Below the pieces are notes generated by a model. It saw only the letters and a program-made list of their open reading frames with translations, made no database searches and was not told the origin of the DNA. From positions 3,348,001 through 3,412,000 of the forward strand of contig NC_079877.1 of NCBI RefSeq assembly GCF_029227915.1: 64,000 bases of DNA, read 5' to 3'. Of the stretch, positions 39,111 to 49,992 are shown one piece after another. Positions within the stretch are counted from its first letter, which is position 1. Every line of letters starts with the position of its first letter. The stretch is from Hydractinia symbiolongicarpus. Lineage: Eukaryota; Cnidaria; Hydrozoa; Anthoathecata; Hydractiniidae. A program made the translations under genes and the position numbers.

Positions 39111-41338
39111 TTATTTCTTCAACCGATAATAACCCCGGGCAAACGTTGTTATTTGATCAGCTTGTACAATCCGATTATCGTCATCTCTATTAAGCGCGAT
39201 TTTTGTGACTTCTTGCGTGTATACACTGTGACCTTTGTTATTAATACAACGCCAAGTTTTGTTAATATCGATGCCTTCCTCTAGACATCGTTGATAATCT
39301 TCAAATGTTATACATTTTTTGGTCACAGCCTTTTCAACACCTTTTGCTTTGCGATCACCACCGTCTTTTGTGAGACTCTTATGCATAATCCTTAGGTCTC
39401 AATGTGATGAATGAGGTCATAATTTTGCCGCCTAATTCGTCTTTCATGAGACCCACAACTTTCTTGTTCTTCCCTATTGACAGGGGCCTATCGTCATCTT
39501 TGCTATAGGCACTAGTATCGAAGCGTGCTTCTAAATCGTTGGCTATGTCGCAGTAGAAGTCCTCTGTTCGTATGTGGTAAATGAAGCTGTCCGTATCCAT
39601 ATATTGAAGCCTCAGTTTGCTACCATATTTTGGCTGCATGTAATCGTAGTAGAACTCATACATGACGGTTTTTGACCGATCTATAATAGCTTGACCAATA
39701 TACACGGGCTTATTCATCTTAATACCCATCCTACCCATCTCAATACCCATGCGGTTTTCACTAAAACTTATGCCGCTTTTAAAGTTTGGTTGCATAGTGA
39801 GTTTTGCATATGCGGCTTCATTCGTGACTAACTTGTTATTTTTATGGTTCCTGATATTCTCCATAGTTTTCCCAAACACGCTAAGGTTCATTAACTTGTA
39901 AAAGTCCTTCTCAAAGTCATTCTTGGCGGCTGTTCTCAGCTTTGCATTGTGTTCGATATAGTCCCGAAGCCATGCACTATGTTGAAATTGGATAGCGCGA
40001 TGAACCTTTTTAAGCTCGAGCCCATGCTTTATAGCTTGATGTAAAGCTCCGATGTGCACCACATATTTCTTCTTGTGTTCAAGATTTGGTATCAATTTTT
40101 CAACCCTGTATACCACCTTACGCTCCGGCAGGAAGGGTAATTCATTGTGTTTATCGTGTAAATTCTCCGGGTAATCAACATCTACCTCAAGGAGATATCC
40201 ATGTTTGTTATCGGTTACCAGCTTCTCGATCTTCTTCTTTTCAATTATTATCAAAAATATTCAACACCCATTTAAAACCATGGGTTGGTAGAGGTTGCTG
40301 CATCGCCCAGCCGTATAAATTGTTGGCGTCCAGATACTGAAGGTATGACGACTCAACCTCCGGATCGTATTGATCCCCCATGTACTTATTATTAGCCCTC
40401 GCGTAGCGGTGTACAGCCTGGGTTATACCACCTCTAATACCTTTTTCGAACGTTAGGAGCATGTCAGGATCCGTCAGTAGCTCAAGCTTTACGCCCGTGT
40501 ACTTGAGTGCTGCTTTCCAAGCCAAGCCTGGTGCGCTATAGAAGTGGGCAGTATCGAGCTTGTAGTTCTCATGGCAGACTCCTCGGAAATTCTGAAAGAT
40601 ATCGGCAAGCAACAGAACCTCTGCGGCGAGATATATATCATGATAGTCACCCATGGTAGTTTCATCCCCCTCTGGAGTAATAGCATTCCAGACTTTTTGA
40701 GCGCGCCCATAGTCATCATCGGTAATAGCATTCATGTTCAGCTTGCTATAGAATGCCTCCTTCGGTGGTAGATCATTCTCTTGGAATCGTTTCCAACTAT
40801 TCATATACTCATAGGGATAAACACCTTTCCTTCGCATGAGCTTAAAAGTGTCATCCTCTGTGAAATACCAACGGAGATTTTTGCATTGTTCATCATCGAG
40901 ATTATTAGCTAATTTCTCAAGGCTTGATGGCATAAATTTATAGGAATCTATGAACCTGATCCCGATCTTCTTATAAAATTCAGCGTCACCATATCCCATA
41001 CCTGCAATACCTTGATTTTAACATTAAACGATATGTACTTTTCCGTGTTCTTGGCGATGCATCCTATATTCTGAGTGTCATATTTTTCGCCCAGCTCGCG
41101 AATAAACAAGTGAGCATCATACCCTGATAGGTTGTGAAACATCACGGGTACATGTTTGGGTATCCTATACTTAAGATTGCAGGTATTATGGGCTGCTCCT
41201 CGATACATCCCTGTATAGTGATAGTGATCCCGAACTTTTCTATTTTCATAGTTGAACGGCTTCATGCATATGTGACAGGTATCTGCAGCATTATATTCAT
41301 TCCTCTGCTCCTCCGTTAATCGGGCTGTTAGCAAAGGG
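39111..41338 (-). pseudogene. protein-primed PolB lacking N-terminus (element C)
   Basis: Best preserved polymerase here. It starts inside the gene near 41,338 (NPLLTARLTEEQRN), then a CHIC motif, HYTGMYRGAAH and NLSGYDAHLF (exonuclease region), palm motif A YLDANNLYGWAM, motif B KLMNLSVFGKTMEN (the usual second Asn is Leu), motif C YMDTDSF, and C-terminal KNKKVVGLMKDELGG. Frameshifts near 40,990, 40,250 and 39,383. The first exonuclease motif and SAP region are missing. Protein-primed replication of the element would depend on it, so element C is not autonomous. Confidence 0.85.
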
Positions 41339-41731
41339 TTTGGGAGCTCCACTCTGTATTGCCATGGGGGTATCACCATTGCCGTCAGAATGAGGCAGGC
41401 CGGTATCCGAAACGCTGGGAAGAGGCTGGGTGTGAAATGTAAAAAACACGAGACTATAAGGCTGTTGGCGGAGACGAAGTTTAACTCTATAATCGATCTC
41501 ATCTCAAAAACAGGTGAGAATGGAGTCATCAGCGACTATGAGTTCACCCTCATTACACAGGAACATAAAAAGTATATGCTGCTAAAGGAACAGATAAATC
41601 AACGTGTTAAACAGATCGTTAACGCCATTCATGAATAGGAGCTTGCCCAGCTAGTTGCGAAAGGTCGGAAGGAGGGGAGGCAAGACGTTTTAAAAAAACT
41701 TCAGTCTGTACGGTATGCAAGCGCTATGTAG
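41336..41731 (+). pseudogene. conserved membrane protein, C-terminal part (element A)
   Basis: Begins at the junction with element C within the Gly-rich hydrophobic segment (GAPLCIAMG), shifts once, then reads RQAGIRNAGKRLG, LLAETKFNSIIDLI, GVISDYEFTLIT and KYMLLKEQ. One TAG near 41,638 precedes QSVRYASAM (TAG 41,731). The N-terminal half was lost with the deletion beside element C. Homologues are at 16,534-17,172 and 31,189-31,561. Confidence 0.6.
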
Positions 41732-41767
41732 AGCCTCCTCCTTGTTACAGTCCTTAATTTTATATAT

Positions 41768-41793
41768 TTTATAGGTTTTTTATGGCCTATAAA
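41768..41793. terminator. hairpin between convergent genes (element A)
   Basis: TTTATAGG / CCTATAAA stem between the membrane gene and the 170-aa gene. Confidence 0.5.
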
Positions 41794-41846
41794 GTATATG
41801 CTTTTTTTTAATCCTCACTCAGCAACCATTCTTTTTTGAAGTCCTT

Positions 41847-42384
41847 TTACCGGCATTCCGTAATATGTACCTGAGAGTAGTAGTTTTTACCTTGCACATG
41901 CGCCGATGAAATAGCCAGGATGGCATTGGCTTGGCAAGGCTCATCATAGGGTACCGGCATACCATGAAATTTGGTCGTGATCACGTCCTTGTAGTAATTA
42001 AGTTGGCGTTCACGTAACGGTCCTTTTTCACAGGCTCTGTCGTCAATTGCTCGGATATCATCTCCTCGATCTTGGACCAGATTTGACGATACTTCGCAAC
42101 CCAATCGGGGTACTCTTCGAAATCAAGACTTATTGCCGGTACTGCATTGGCGTTGTACCGGGTGACTCCATGTGGGGACCAGATTTTTGGTGTTTTTACC
42201 CTGAGGGCTACTACGAGGTCTCGTGTATAGTCCATATAATGTACCGGTTGTCCCTACTTCTATTAGCAGGAATCGGATCTGACACTGTTAGATAGTCCAC
42301 ATTGATATCATTAATGTCCGTAAATGTAGTAGCAAATGAGTACAATAATTTAGGGTTGACAAGCTCATTCTCAAATTGTAGCAT
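41847..42384 (-). pseudogene. conserved ~170-aa protein, frameshifted (element A)
   Basis: ATG 42,384, TAA 41,847, the same extent as the copy at 15,892-16,421. Blocks in separate frames: NINVDYLTVSDPIPAN, TRDLVVALRVKTPKIWSPHG, SEQLTTEPVKK, and in the last frame KFHGMPVPYDEPCQANAILA. Frame breaks near 42,235 and 42,020. Not recognised. Confidence 0.55.
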
Positions 42385-42390
42385 TCTGTT

Positions 42391-42564
42391 TTATTTTAAG
42401 TCAAACAGGCTCTGATGATTACATACACAGTCACCCCCGTTATACATGATATATTCCTGATAACAATAACAACACAACATTTTACCCTTTAACACAAACC
42501 TCCGCCCACAGATACATCTGTCATATTCGTCAAGTACCCTTTTACAGTCCTTACATTGCTCTAT
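42391..42564 (-). pseudogene. zinc-ribbon-like protein, ATA at start position (element A)
   Basis: CKDC, CICG and CCYC pairs in the same spacing as the element B copy, ending FDLK before TAA 42,391. The codon aligned with the ATG of the element C copy is ATA, as in element B. Confidence 0.5.
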
Positions 42565-42569
42565 TTATC

Positions 42570-42755
42570 TTATGATTCTAAGGCATCAAAACGATCCTTT
42601 AGGTCTTGAATCCTCCGTTCATTCTCCATCTCCTTCTCTGATTCTTGTACCAGGGCCAACACCATTAGTGGCAGGGAGAGACCGATACCGGCTATAAAGG
42701 TCATGACTACCGCACTTCCAAATGTATCAAATTTTCCCTGACAGTTGATGCACAT
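42570..42755 (-). CDS. small single-TM protein (element A)
   Basis: 61 residues, near-identical to 15,511-15,696: TM segment SAVVMTFIAGIGLSLPLMVL, then a charged tail ERRIQDLKDRFDALES. One of few genes intact in both copies. Confidence 0.65.
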   Translation of the reverse strand: MCINCQGKFDTFGSAVVMTFIAGIGLSLPLMVLALVQESEKEMENERRIQDLKDRFDALES

Positions 42756-42772
42756 TTATTGATAGTATTTTT

Positions 42773-42797
42773 CATCTTACAACAGGGTTGTAAGATG
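42773..42797. terminator. perfect hairpin between DUF4116-like and TM genes (element A)
   Basis: CATCTTACAAC / GTTGTAAGATG, an 11-bp perfect stem with a 3-base loop. Confidence 0.6.
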
Positions 42798-42806
42798 ATC
42801 CTGGTT

Positions 42807-43287
42807 TCAAAGCAACCCCCACAGCTTTTTAAGATCTGCCTTTTCATCCTCCGAAAAGCACCAATCCATGACCCTATCTGGATGCCAATGGAAGAAGATC
42901 CTCCATAATTCTAGCCTTGCCCGCTTTCCTCCGGCGATAGGCATGGAGTAGTTCAGGCCTGGTGTTCATGTTGCTAGAAATGTCCCGGGTGACAAATCAG
43001 TCTGGTATATATTCCAGCATGCGGGGATACTTTTCAACAGCTTTGTTGTACATGCCCTTCGTTTTGAACCGATCCGGCACATGCATCCCAGGATACTCTC
43101 CAATGGCTTTTTTGCACATCTCTTAGGTCTTGAACCTGTCGGGGATATATTTGAATAGGTAGGGATTTTGTTCAACAACCCTGTTGCACATGTCCTGCGT
43201 CTTGAACAGGTCCGGCGCATATCTGAACACCGGGGGATCCTCCTCAACCAATTTTTTCCACCTTTCTTGCCTCCTGAACCAACTCAT
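42807..43287 (-). pseudogene. DUF4116-like repeat protein, broken (element A)
   Basis: ATG 43,287: MSWFRRQERWKKLVEEDP, then repeats of the type FKTQDMCNRVVEQNPYLFKYIPDR with one stop (TAA near 43,123) and frame breaks. It then reads a basic region (HAYRRRKAGKARIMEDLLP) and, in another frame, HPDRVMDWCFSEDEKADLKK before TGA 42,807. The C-terminal part is absent from element B's ORF. It lies 44 bp inside the right TIR. Confidence 0.6.
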
Positions 43288-43331
43288 CTTCTCTCTGCGT
43301 ACACAATTTAAACCTGATGAGTGGACGTTTG

Positions 43332-43599
43332 GTTCACCTCTTGACTGCGCATGCGTTGATTTTTGATGACGTCATCACTATGTAGGGGAATTCCCCCTCT
43401 GGGGGTGCTAGAACTTTTTTTACTCATTTGCAGTATGATAAGGAATTTACCTCATTATGCATGACTAAGCACTGTCTATTAGGGACTTACCCTTGAACTA
43501 TATGGATAAGCATTGGATGATGGGGATTTGTTGGGTTTGACCGGGGGCGTGTGTTCGTGCGCGTGCGCGACTGTGCTAGAAGGAACATTACTCTATCTC
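43332..43599 (-). repeat. right TIR of element A
   Basis: Reverse complement of 13,321-13,590 with about 5% difference. It has the CRE TGACGTCA intact, the NRF1-like TGCGCATGCG, and the tip ...ggaacattactctatctc. Confidence 0.9.
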
Positions 43600-43639
43600 C
43601 ACTGCTTTTTATAACTACTCAATCTAACTTTACGGCAGA

Positions 43640-43755
43640 CGACCTATCAACTTAAAAATATATCTCAGCAGCTAAAAAAATATATTTTGGCAGCTAAGAA
43701 ATGATTTCTCTGCAGCCAAAAAATATTTCTCGGTTGGCACTTCTCAGCCTCCATA
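43640..43755. repeat. A/T-rich inverted copy of the 12,950-13,040 tract
   Basis: Reads 'tctcggttggcacttctcagcctcc' on the + strand, the reverse complement of the left tract (ggaagccgcgaagagccaaccgaga). Internally it is a run of ~25-bp repeats around cagctaaaaaaatat / cagctaagaaat. Confidence 0.6.
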
Positions 43756-44439
43756 CCTTACAGATTATTAAATTTGAACTTTTTAATTCTGGACTGATTC
43801 AATTTGGTGTTTTAAATATTTTTTAATTTTAAATATTTAAGCAACGCCTTTTCCATGGTGTAGCATGGAGTAAAATGGTGGACAGGTTATAAAAGGACGT
43901 TAGTTTAAAAGAATATATGAAAATCAAAACTCTGTCTCGGTATTAGAAGATTGAGAGATACAGTATTTTTATAATTTACCTTAAAAGCGCCTATAAAACA
44001 TCCCTAAAGCCTATTTCTGTGTTTTAAAAATCATTTGTTAACATTTTTAATTGGTTAGAATAAACCGTTTGATAAAATATAGCGATTTGATTAGCCATGA
44101 ACTTTGTGGCACAAAGTGCCTGCGTGGAAAAAATCATGCATGCATGCATGCTTAAGTGATGAAACTTGGCACAGTTGTAGAATGTCTTAGTAAAAACTCA
44201 TTCCGGTTAAGAAATTAATTTGATGACGTTATAGGGATCAGAAATGATGTCATATATATATGATTAGTTTTCTGGTCATGATAATACAAAAATGTTGGTA
44301 TGCACTATATACACCTTGTGTTAAATTTCTTTGGTAACACAAAAACATTCATTAGCATATTATAAAACTATTTTGGAAACTAAATAACGCAACAGAACTT
44401 TTTAATATTGACGTGCTGAAAAAAAAGGATTCCAATTTC
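43756..44439. other. intergenic, no feature seen
   Basis: AT-rich, with a short gcatgcatgcatgc run near 44,140. No coding or RNA gene is recognisable. Confidence 0.4.
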
Positions 44440-44890
44440 CGCGATTTAAGAGTCCGCGAATTTCCCATTCCCTGCGATTAAATTGCTTTCACTCCCATAA
44501 AAAATGATGTCATTTGTTGAAACTACAAATTTCATGCTTGTGGAAACCGAATGCCAGAAATTGCATAAAAAAAAAACCGGCCGGACCCTGAACTCCGGAA
44601 ATCCGCGCATTTCCAGTTTCCACCAATTAATCTGTATTCATTTAGCGTCTGATCAAAAATAGTACAATTTTTCAAAACTCCAAGGTTCCTGTTTTTCAAA
44701 ACTAAAAACTGCATGTAGAACATGTGTTGGAAGTAAGTTTTCTCGACCGGTATTTTCTTTGGATACATTTAACTATACTGGGCAGAATCCGAGATCAACG
44801 AGAATCCGCGCATTTCCCGTTTCCGGCTTTTAAATTCCTTTTACTCGGCGTCTGATCAAAACTGATATCATTTTTGAAACCTATGCTTTC
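44440..44890. repeat. diverged relatives of the 205-bp satellite
   Basis: Three loose copies with 'cgcatttccc' and 'gcgtctgatcaaaa' correspond to the unit at 1,951-2,638, at perhaps two thirds identity. Confidence 0.5.
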
Positions 44891-44964
44891 ATGATTTCCA
44901 ATGCTGAAAATGGCATATCGAAATCGTATAGGAAGAAAGTTAACAAGTCGTTATGCTGTGTAAG

Positions 44965-44999
44965 TATCATACATATTTTCAAATATGTATGATACTTAT
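44965..44999. repeat. perfect fold-back in intergenic DNA
   Basis: AGTATCATACATATTT and its reverse complement flank a two-base loop. No adjacent gene explains it. Confidence 0.6.
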
Positions 45000-45061
45000 G
45001 ATATGTTGCAAATAATTTTTACCTATTCACCTATTAAATATATTTTATTTAACTATTAAAA

Positions 45062-45330
45062 ATGTTAAACAGAATGGAAAATTCGCTCTAAAACGTAAGT
45101 AATTGAATTTTAAGCAAATAATGGTATTATGGAGATATTTCAAGCTTCCGATGACGTCACTGAAAAGTGCTGACATAAGCAAAAATTTTTTGCTGCCATT
45201 TTGTTTCTTTTTTGTTAATGAGGGACTGTAAGTGTACCAAATTTTAGTCAATTTGGACTAGTCAAAAGTTATTAAAGGGGCGGATTATCCCAGGTGACCA
45301 TATACTCGAAAAAAACCGGATTGAATAGGG
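45062..45330. repeat. dispersed repeat, copy 1
   Basis: About 260 bp shared with 46,685-46,945 in the same orientation: 'tttcaagcttccgatgacgtca', 'gctgccattttgtt' and 'gattgaatagggttaa' recur in order with moderate divergence. Confidence 0.65.
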
Positions 45331-46684
45331 TTAAAAAGACCAGAACAAATAAAATTTGTTTGTAATATTGTCTGTGCACGCAACAATAGCACAGATAACT
45401 TTTGAAAAACCACGCAAAATGAATATTTTAAATAACATAGCGAAAAGATTAAAGATTTTGAGCTATGTGCAGCCACTTTGGACAAACAGACAAAAAAACC
45501 AGCTATTATTACATTAAATGCCGGGTTAAGTAAGCAGTAATTACGCGTTGATGTCCAGGATAAGCGCTTAATAAAAGTAGACAGTACAGGGCTTCCATCA
45601 ACGCGTCCTTTAGGCACAATTTCTCTAAAGTTGAGAAAATTTCTTTTCTTAACGATTTGGTTGTTTTGATATTCTTTCTAAATTTGTTCATTACTTGCTG
45701 GAGAGTAAAGAAGTGAACCTTCGGTGTGATGATCAACAAGGAAAATTGTATTATATCTGACAAACTAAAAGTATTCAGTCAGAAATTGTTGTTATCAAAT
45801 GGGACTTTCCACAACCTAGACTTTCTGTTAGAAAGATATGAATTGGTGTGCGTTACTTGCAAAACGTTTGATCTAATATCTAACCAAATCATTTACAACT
45901 ATAAAAATGTGCCTTTGGGTCTTTTAATAACCTGTAGGATGTATTTTTTATTTATTTTGCAAATTTAGCGAAAACTTACTGCACAAAAGGAAATTGCTGA
46001 ATAATTTTTTACTGGATTGGGTAACGACAGGCAATAATTTTTAATATTTTTATAAAAGGGTATTACGCGTATTTGCATGTGCGACATGGTATACCTGCAC
46101 TAAGCGGTCAGCCCGGTTTTAACAGCGAACTGTTTTCTGTGTTTTTATTTAAACCAGGGCTACAATAAATTTTTTTTGGAAAAGGTTATTACTCCTAGCA
46201 CGGTGTATATACCTGTGTACAAATGTTTAGCCCGGTGTCACAATAAGTTTTTTAAACTTTTACAGAAAATCATTGCACAAAAATAAAATATAATATATTG
46301 ACTAATTGTTTTCGCTATGACGGGGTAACAACAGTTGTAAGCAGTGTTTTTATTTCCGCTAAAGTTGCAGTAAAGCGTTCCACATGGATGTGTGACACAG
46401 TCCACGTCTCTTACGAAGCGTCTCTTACTATCTCTATGAAATCCTTATAATGGGGAAAATTTAATAACTCCTGTTAGGATTCTCGTTAGAACTTGAAACT
46501 TGCATTACAACTTTGTTTTATTAAAAAGAATCATTTTCCATAATTTGGACACGTGATTAATCCGATTTCCCGATTTTGTCGGATTTTACCCGAAAATCGT
46601 AAGAAACCGGATTTACGGGCAATTTTTGGCAATTTTTATGCGATCCACGTAAAAACCGGAAAACTTGTTAAATATCTTTTGTTT

Positions 46685-46945
46685 AGCTTTCGGAAAATTC
46701 AAACAGAGTGCAAAAATTCGCTTCGGAACAAAAGTAATTAAATTTTAGCAGATAGTGGCATTTTTAACAAATTTCAAGCTTGTGATGACGTCACGGAAAA
46801 TGTGCTGACGAAAGCAAAAATGTATTGTTGCCATTTTGTTCTTTTTATAACGTACTATAAGTGTGCCAAGTTGATTCAATTTTAACAACCCTATGAAAAG
46901 TTATTGGTCTAGTATGTTCGAAAAACCCTGGACCGAATAGGGTTA
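46685..46945. repeat. dispersed repeat, copy 2
   Basis: Second copy of the preceding repeat, again containing gatgacgtcac and ending 'gaccgaatagggttaa'. No protein frame is shared between copies. Confidence 0.65.
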
Positions 46946-48776
46946 ACGCAGGGTCACACAGTTATGTGACTTAATGGCTAGCTGCATTCCATCTGTCTGT
47001 TTGCGTGCGTCTTACAAAATACGAACTATAATTTTTACCTTACAGAGAAGATTTTATTTTATTTTCCCCTTTTGGCGCATTTGGGCATCTGAGAATTTCT
47101 GAATAAATTAACCAATAAGCAAACCTGAAACTTTTTTTGCCGCGTTTTTCTATTGTTATGAGGCAGTGTGACAGTCAATGCATGATTCAATTGTTACATT
47201 TACATGTTAAAGGTTTATATTTTCACATGAATTAAGATTAAATAAAATCTAAACTCATTTCTAAAAATAACTTAAACTACCCCAAATTCGTAGATTCATA
47301 TCTGTACTAAAAAACAAACAACCTTCGAGCACAACAAAAAATTACCAAACAGCATGAAATTAATATCGAGGTCATTGATAAAAGTACAGAAAATATTCCT
47401 GCGTAATTAGTGAAAAATCTTTTTAATTCAACCTAAGTGGATTTGCTCAAAACCTTCTTTTCGAACTTCACGCAAAGGACATGCTGACGTCAAAAATTGA
47501 CGCACCGGGCAGATGGGAACTATTCCTCAGATGATGCAAAGGAAATATATAGGAAAAGTAACGAAAAAACAAGAGTTCAAGGTCTATATGCTTTACAAAA
47601 AAATGTTATTCAAATTAATAGAATAAAGAAGGAAATCAATTTTAATAAACATGATCTATATTCACCTTCAATAAAAAACGTTTGATAAAATTGTTGTTTG
47701 CTTTGATTTATTAAAGCAACCACTCAGGACAGATATATTTTGCATTGAGTCAAGTCACAAACTCACAGGGAATATTTCCCAGTTCAGCTACTAAATTAGA
47801 TACTCGATCAACCGAGCAATACAATTAAATGCGAGGACATTCGAAGTTGATATCAAGAGATACTGTCCTAATTAGCCATAATTCTATTACAGTAAGTTTG
47901 CCTAATACAAGTCTTACAACAAACGATATTAAGTTCGACCGCGTGCTCATGGAACTTGATTTATTACGCTTAACAGATACCATTTAACTCCCACTGTGAC
48001 ACAAAACTAGATTCCTTTAATTTGATTTTAACCCTATTCAGGTCGGAGTCTGAGTGACTCTGTAAAAGATTGGAAAGAGGGCAAAACAAAATGCGGGGGC
48101 GTAATAAGGGCGTGAACATTACGCAACAAAATGTAAATGTTATATACATCATGAAATGCGCCTAAAATTCCAGAAGAACGTTTTTATGATTAATTTTTGC
48201 ATAAGGGGACTAAGAATTATGGACGTAGCTGACCACCTATTGAGGGTGCAATTTCAAATAAATTTTAATAAATAAAGAATTTCATTTGGAGTAATTTTTA
48301 AGTAAAATAAGCCAGGTAATCAAAAGTTACAAGGGAAAAACGGAAGATTGGGTATTTTGGGTTAAACAACAGTGTGAATAAATTTTCTAGTTTTAAGACA
48401 TAACAATAAAATGAGGCTATCTTAGCTATATTGCAATATTTTTTTAAAGTGACAAAAAGGACGTCTTATGAAAACATGGTTAGTTTTCTTTTTCTATATC
48501 GTAAGAATTAATTTAATCGAGACAGCCACTATATCTTATTCAACATTCCTTGGGATATGGAATTGTTGATGTTGATGTTGACTCCAACATTTTAATGTAA
48601 ATGCATTTAGTGACGAAAACTATTTCCTTGATTTTCTCACTGAATATAAACAAGTTGTCACCTCCCCAACTCATATATCAGGTTTACTTATTGACCATAG
48701 CTATCTATATCCATGAGAATGTTCTCAAAACCTTTGTCCTCAAAACGTCGATATCCTTGTCCGATATCTATTTTAG
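46946..48776. other. intergenic, no gene seen
   Basis: AT-rich, with only short, unsupported reading frames. I see no RNA gene or clear repeat. Confidence 0.4.
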
Positions 48777-49204
48777 TTAGTTTTCTTTTTGAATTTTTAA
48801 CCTTGTACTTTGGTTGCAGATATTACATGCATCGCGTTTTTGTTCTCTGAGGAGAGTCTTGCCATGTATGATGATGGAGCAAATCTTCCAGTCATCGGCT
48901 TCTTGTCTTCTGTGCGCTTCTATCGTCATGGCTACCCTTTCTTTTAAGTGACTTTTTGGTGAAATACAAATCAAGAATATGCTTTTTAGGTGCAGGTTGC
49001 AAATAATAATCTGGACAGTTCTGGATGATGCTGTTGACTCGATTGCTTGTTGATGGCATATAAAATCATAATCATTCTCATGGGATGAATGGGTCTATTG
49101 TTTTTTTTTGTTTTTTGTTGTTGTTTTTTTTGCCAATAAAAAACACATTCCTTTAAACGTCGCAAAAAAGCAAATCTTATTGTGCGCATGCGCCAATTTT
49201 TCAA
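48777..49204 (-). mobile_element. possible transposon coding remnant
   Basis: An open segment reads HLKERVAMTIEAHRRQEADDW and DACNICNQSTRLKIQKEN, preceded by a broken region (KQSSQQHHPELSRLL). The charged, Cys-containing pattern looks like a decayed coding piece of a transposable element, but I cannot name the family. A stretch gtgcgcatgcgcc at about 49,186 is an NRF1-like site. Confidence 0.25.
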
Positions 49205-49992
49205 AATAAAATTGCGAAAACTCTAGTTTATGGAAAGGAATCGATTTTTAATTAGGAGCAGTGTAACCAACCCTTAAAAAACTCTAAATTTCTGATTTGC
49301 AAATACGGGATCCTATCAAATATTTCACCATGAATTTCTCAAAACAAAAGAAAAATTCACTAAATTCAACTCGATACAATTCATACCTACGACCTTCTAG
49401 GCTTTTCTGGGTTGTTTTTTCCGAAAAAAGTACAAATAACAAAATTTAATTATAGCTGAGAAATAGTTAAGCCATAGGAATATCTAAAAATACTTTCCAG
49501 GAAGATACTCACAGAGAGTGGGTTGATACATATGGCAATCACCTTCATCTGTTTCAATTAAACTGGCAACATCTCCCAAGTGCCCGGAGTCATTTAATAA
49601 GGATCTGTTTGGGAAAAAGTGAAAACTTAAAAATAACAACTTTTCGACATAAAGTGTCGAAAATAAATTGACCAGTCAAACTATTCATACTTCTACTGTA
49701 GTAGTACAAAAACACTCTGCCTGACTGTTGGTAACACAATTTACACACACACTTCGTATTATTATATAAGACTAGTCAATAAAGCCCATGGAAATATCCA
49801 CTTAGGCAAATGTTCAATTAAAAGAAAGTTGTTTTAGATGTTTTGCTGACATCGAACATGACAAAGTACAACAGTTTGCTGTTACTATGGTTTCTTGTTA
49901 ATTCTGTTTGATTGTGCATTCAAGCATAAATTGATATTAAAGAAAGTTAGTATATTATATATTGTTTTTAATGGTTTAGATTTGTAGGTGGG
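49205..49992. other. upstream region of the tandem-DsbA gene
   Basis: No coding sequence seen. 'atttgtag|gtggg' just before the ATG at 49,993 resembles a splice acceptor, so an upstream 5' UTR exon is likely within or before this stretch. Confidence 0.4.

Larger units (their letters stand above)
30732..41338 (-). mobile_element. Element C: inverted Polinton inside A, lacking its PolB-end TIR
   Basis: Starts AGAGATTAGAATATG at 30,732, within A's TPPKH gene. The six bases before it (aataga) are the likely target site. It carries zinc-ribbon, membrane, penton-like, TPPKH, hydrophobic, hexon, integrase tail, BRO-like, ATPase, membrane proteins and most of PolB, in the order expected for an element lying opposite to A. 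PolB stops near 41,338 without its N-terminus or TIR and abuts A's membrane gene. The left end lacks the DUF4116-like, small TM and 170-aa genes seen in A and B, and the hexon is fused to the integrase tail by deletion. Confidence 0.75.
13321..43599 (+). mobile_element. Element A: outer Polinton/Maverick-like element, interrupted twice
   Basis: Bounded by terminal inverted repeats of about 270 bp (13,321-13,590 and 43,332-43,599) that match each other far better than they match the TIRs of the inner elements. A's own sequence survives as 13,321-14,785, about 22,184-30,731 and about 41,336-43,599, roughly 12.3 kb. It runs from the SAP/PolB end on the left to the DUF4116-like end on the right. 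The flanks aactcc (13,315-13,320) and cactgc (43,600-43,605) agree at 4 of 6 bases and may be a decayed 6-bp target duplication, the size typical of Polintons. The gene set of protein-primed PolB, retroviral-type integrase, packaging ATPase and hexon-like capsid defines the family. Confidence 0.85.

Noticed and set aside
14786-43599. Single palindromic element with capsid arms at both ends
   Set aside because: An inverted capsid arm on each side of one PolB core was considered. TIR similarity and the exact interruption of A's PolB and TPPKH genes fit nested insertions better.
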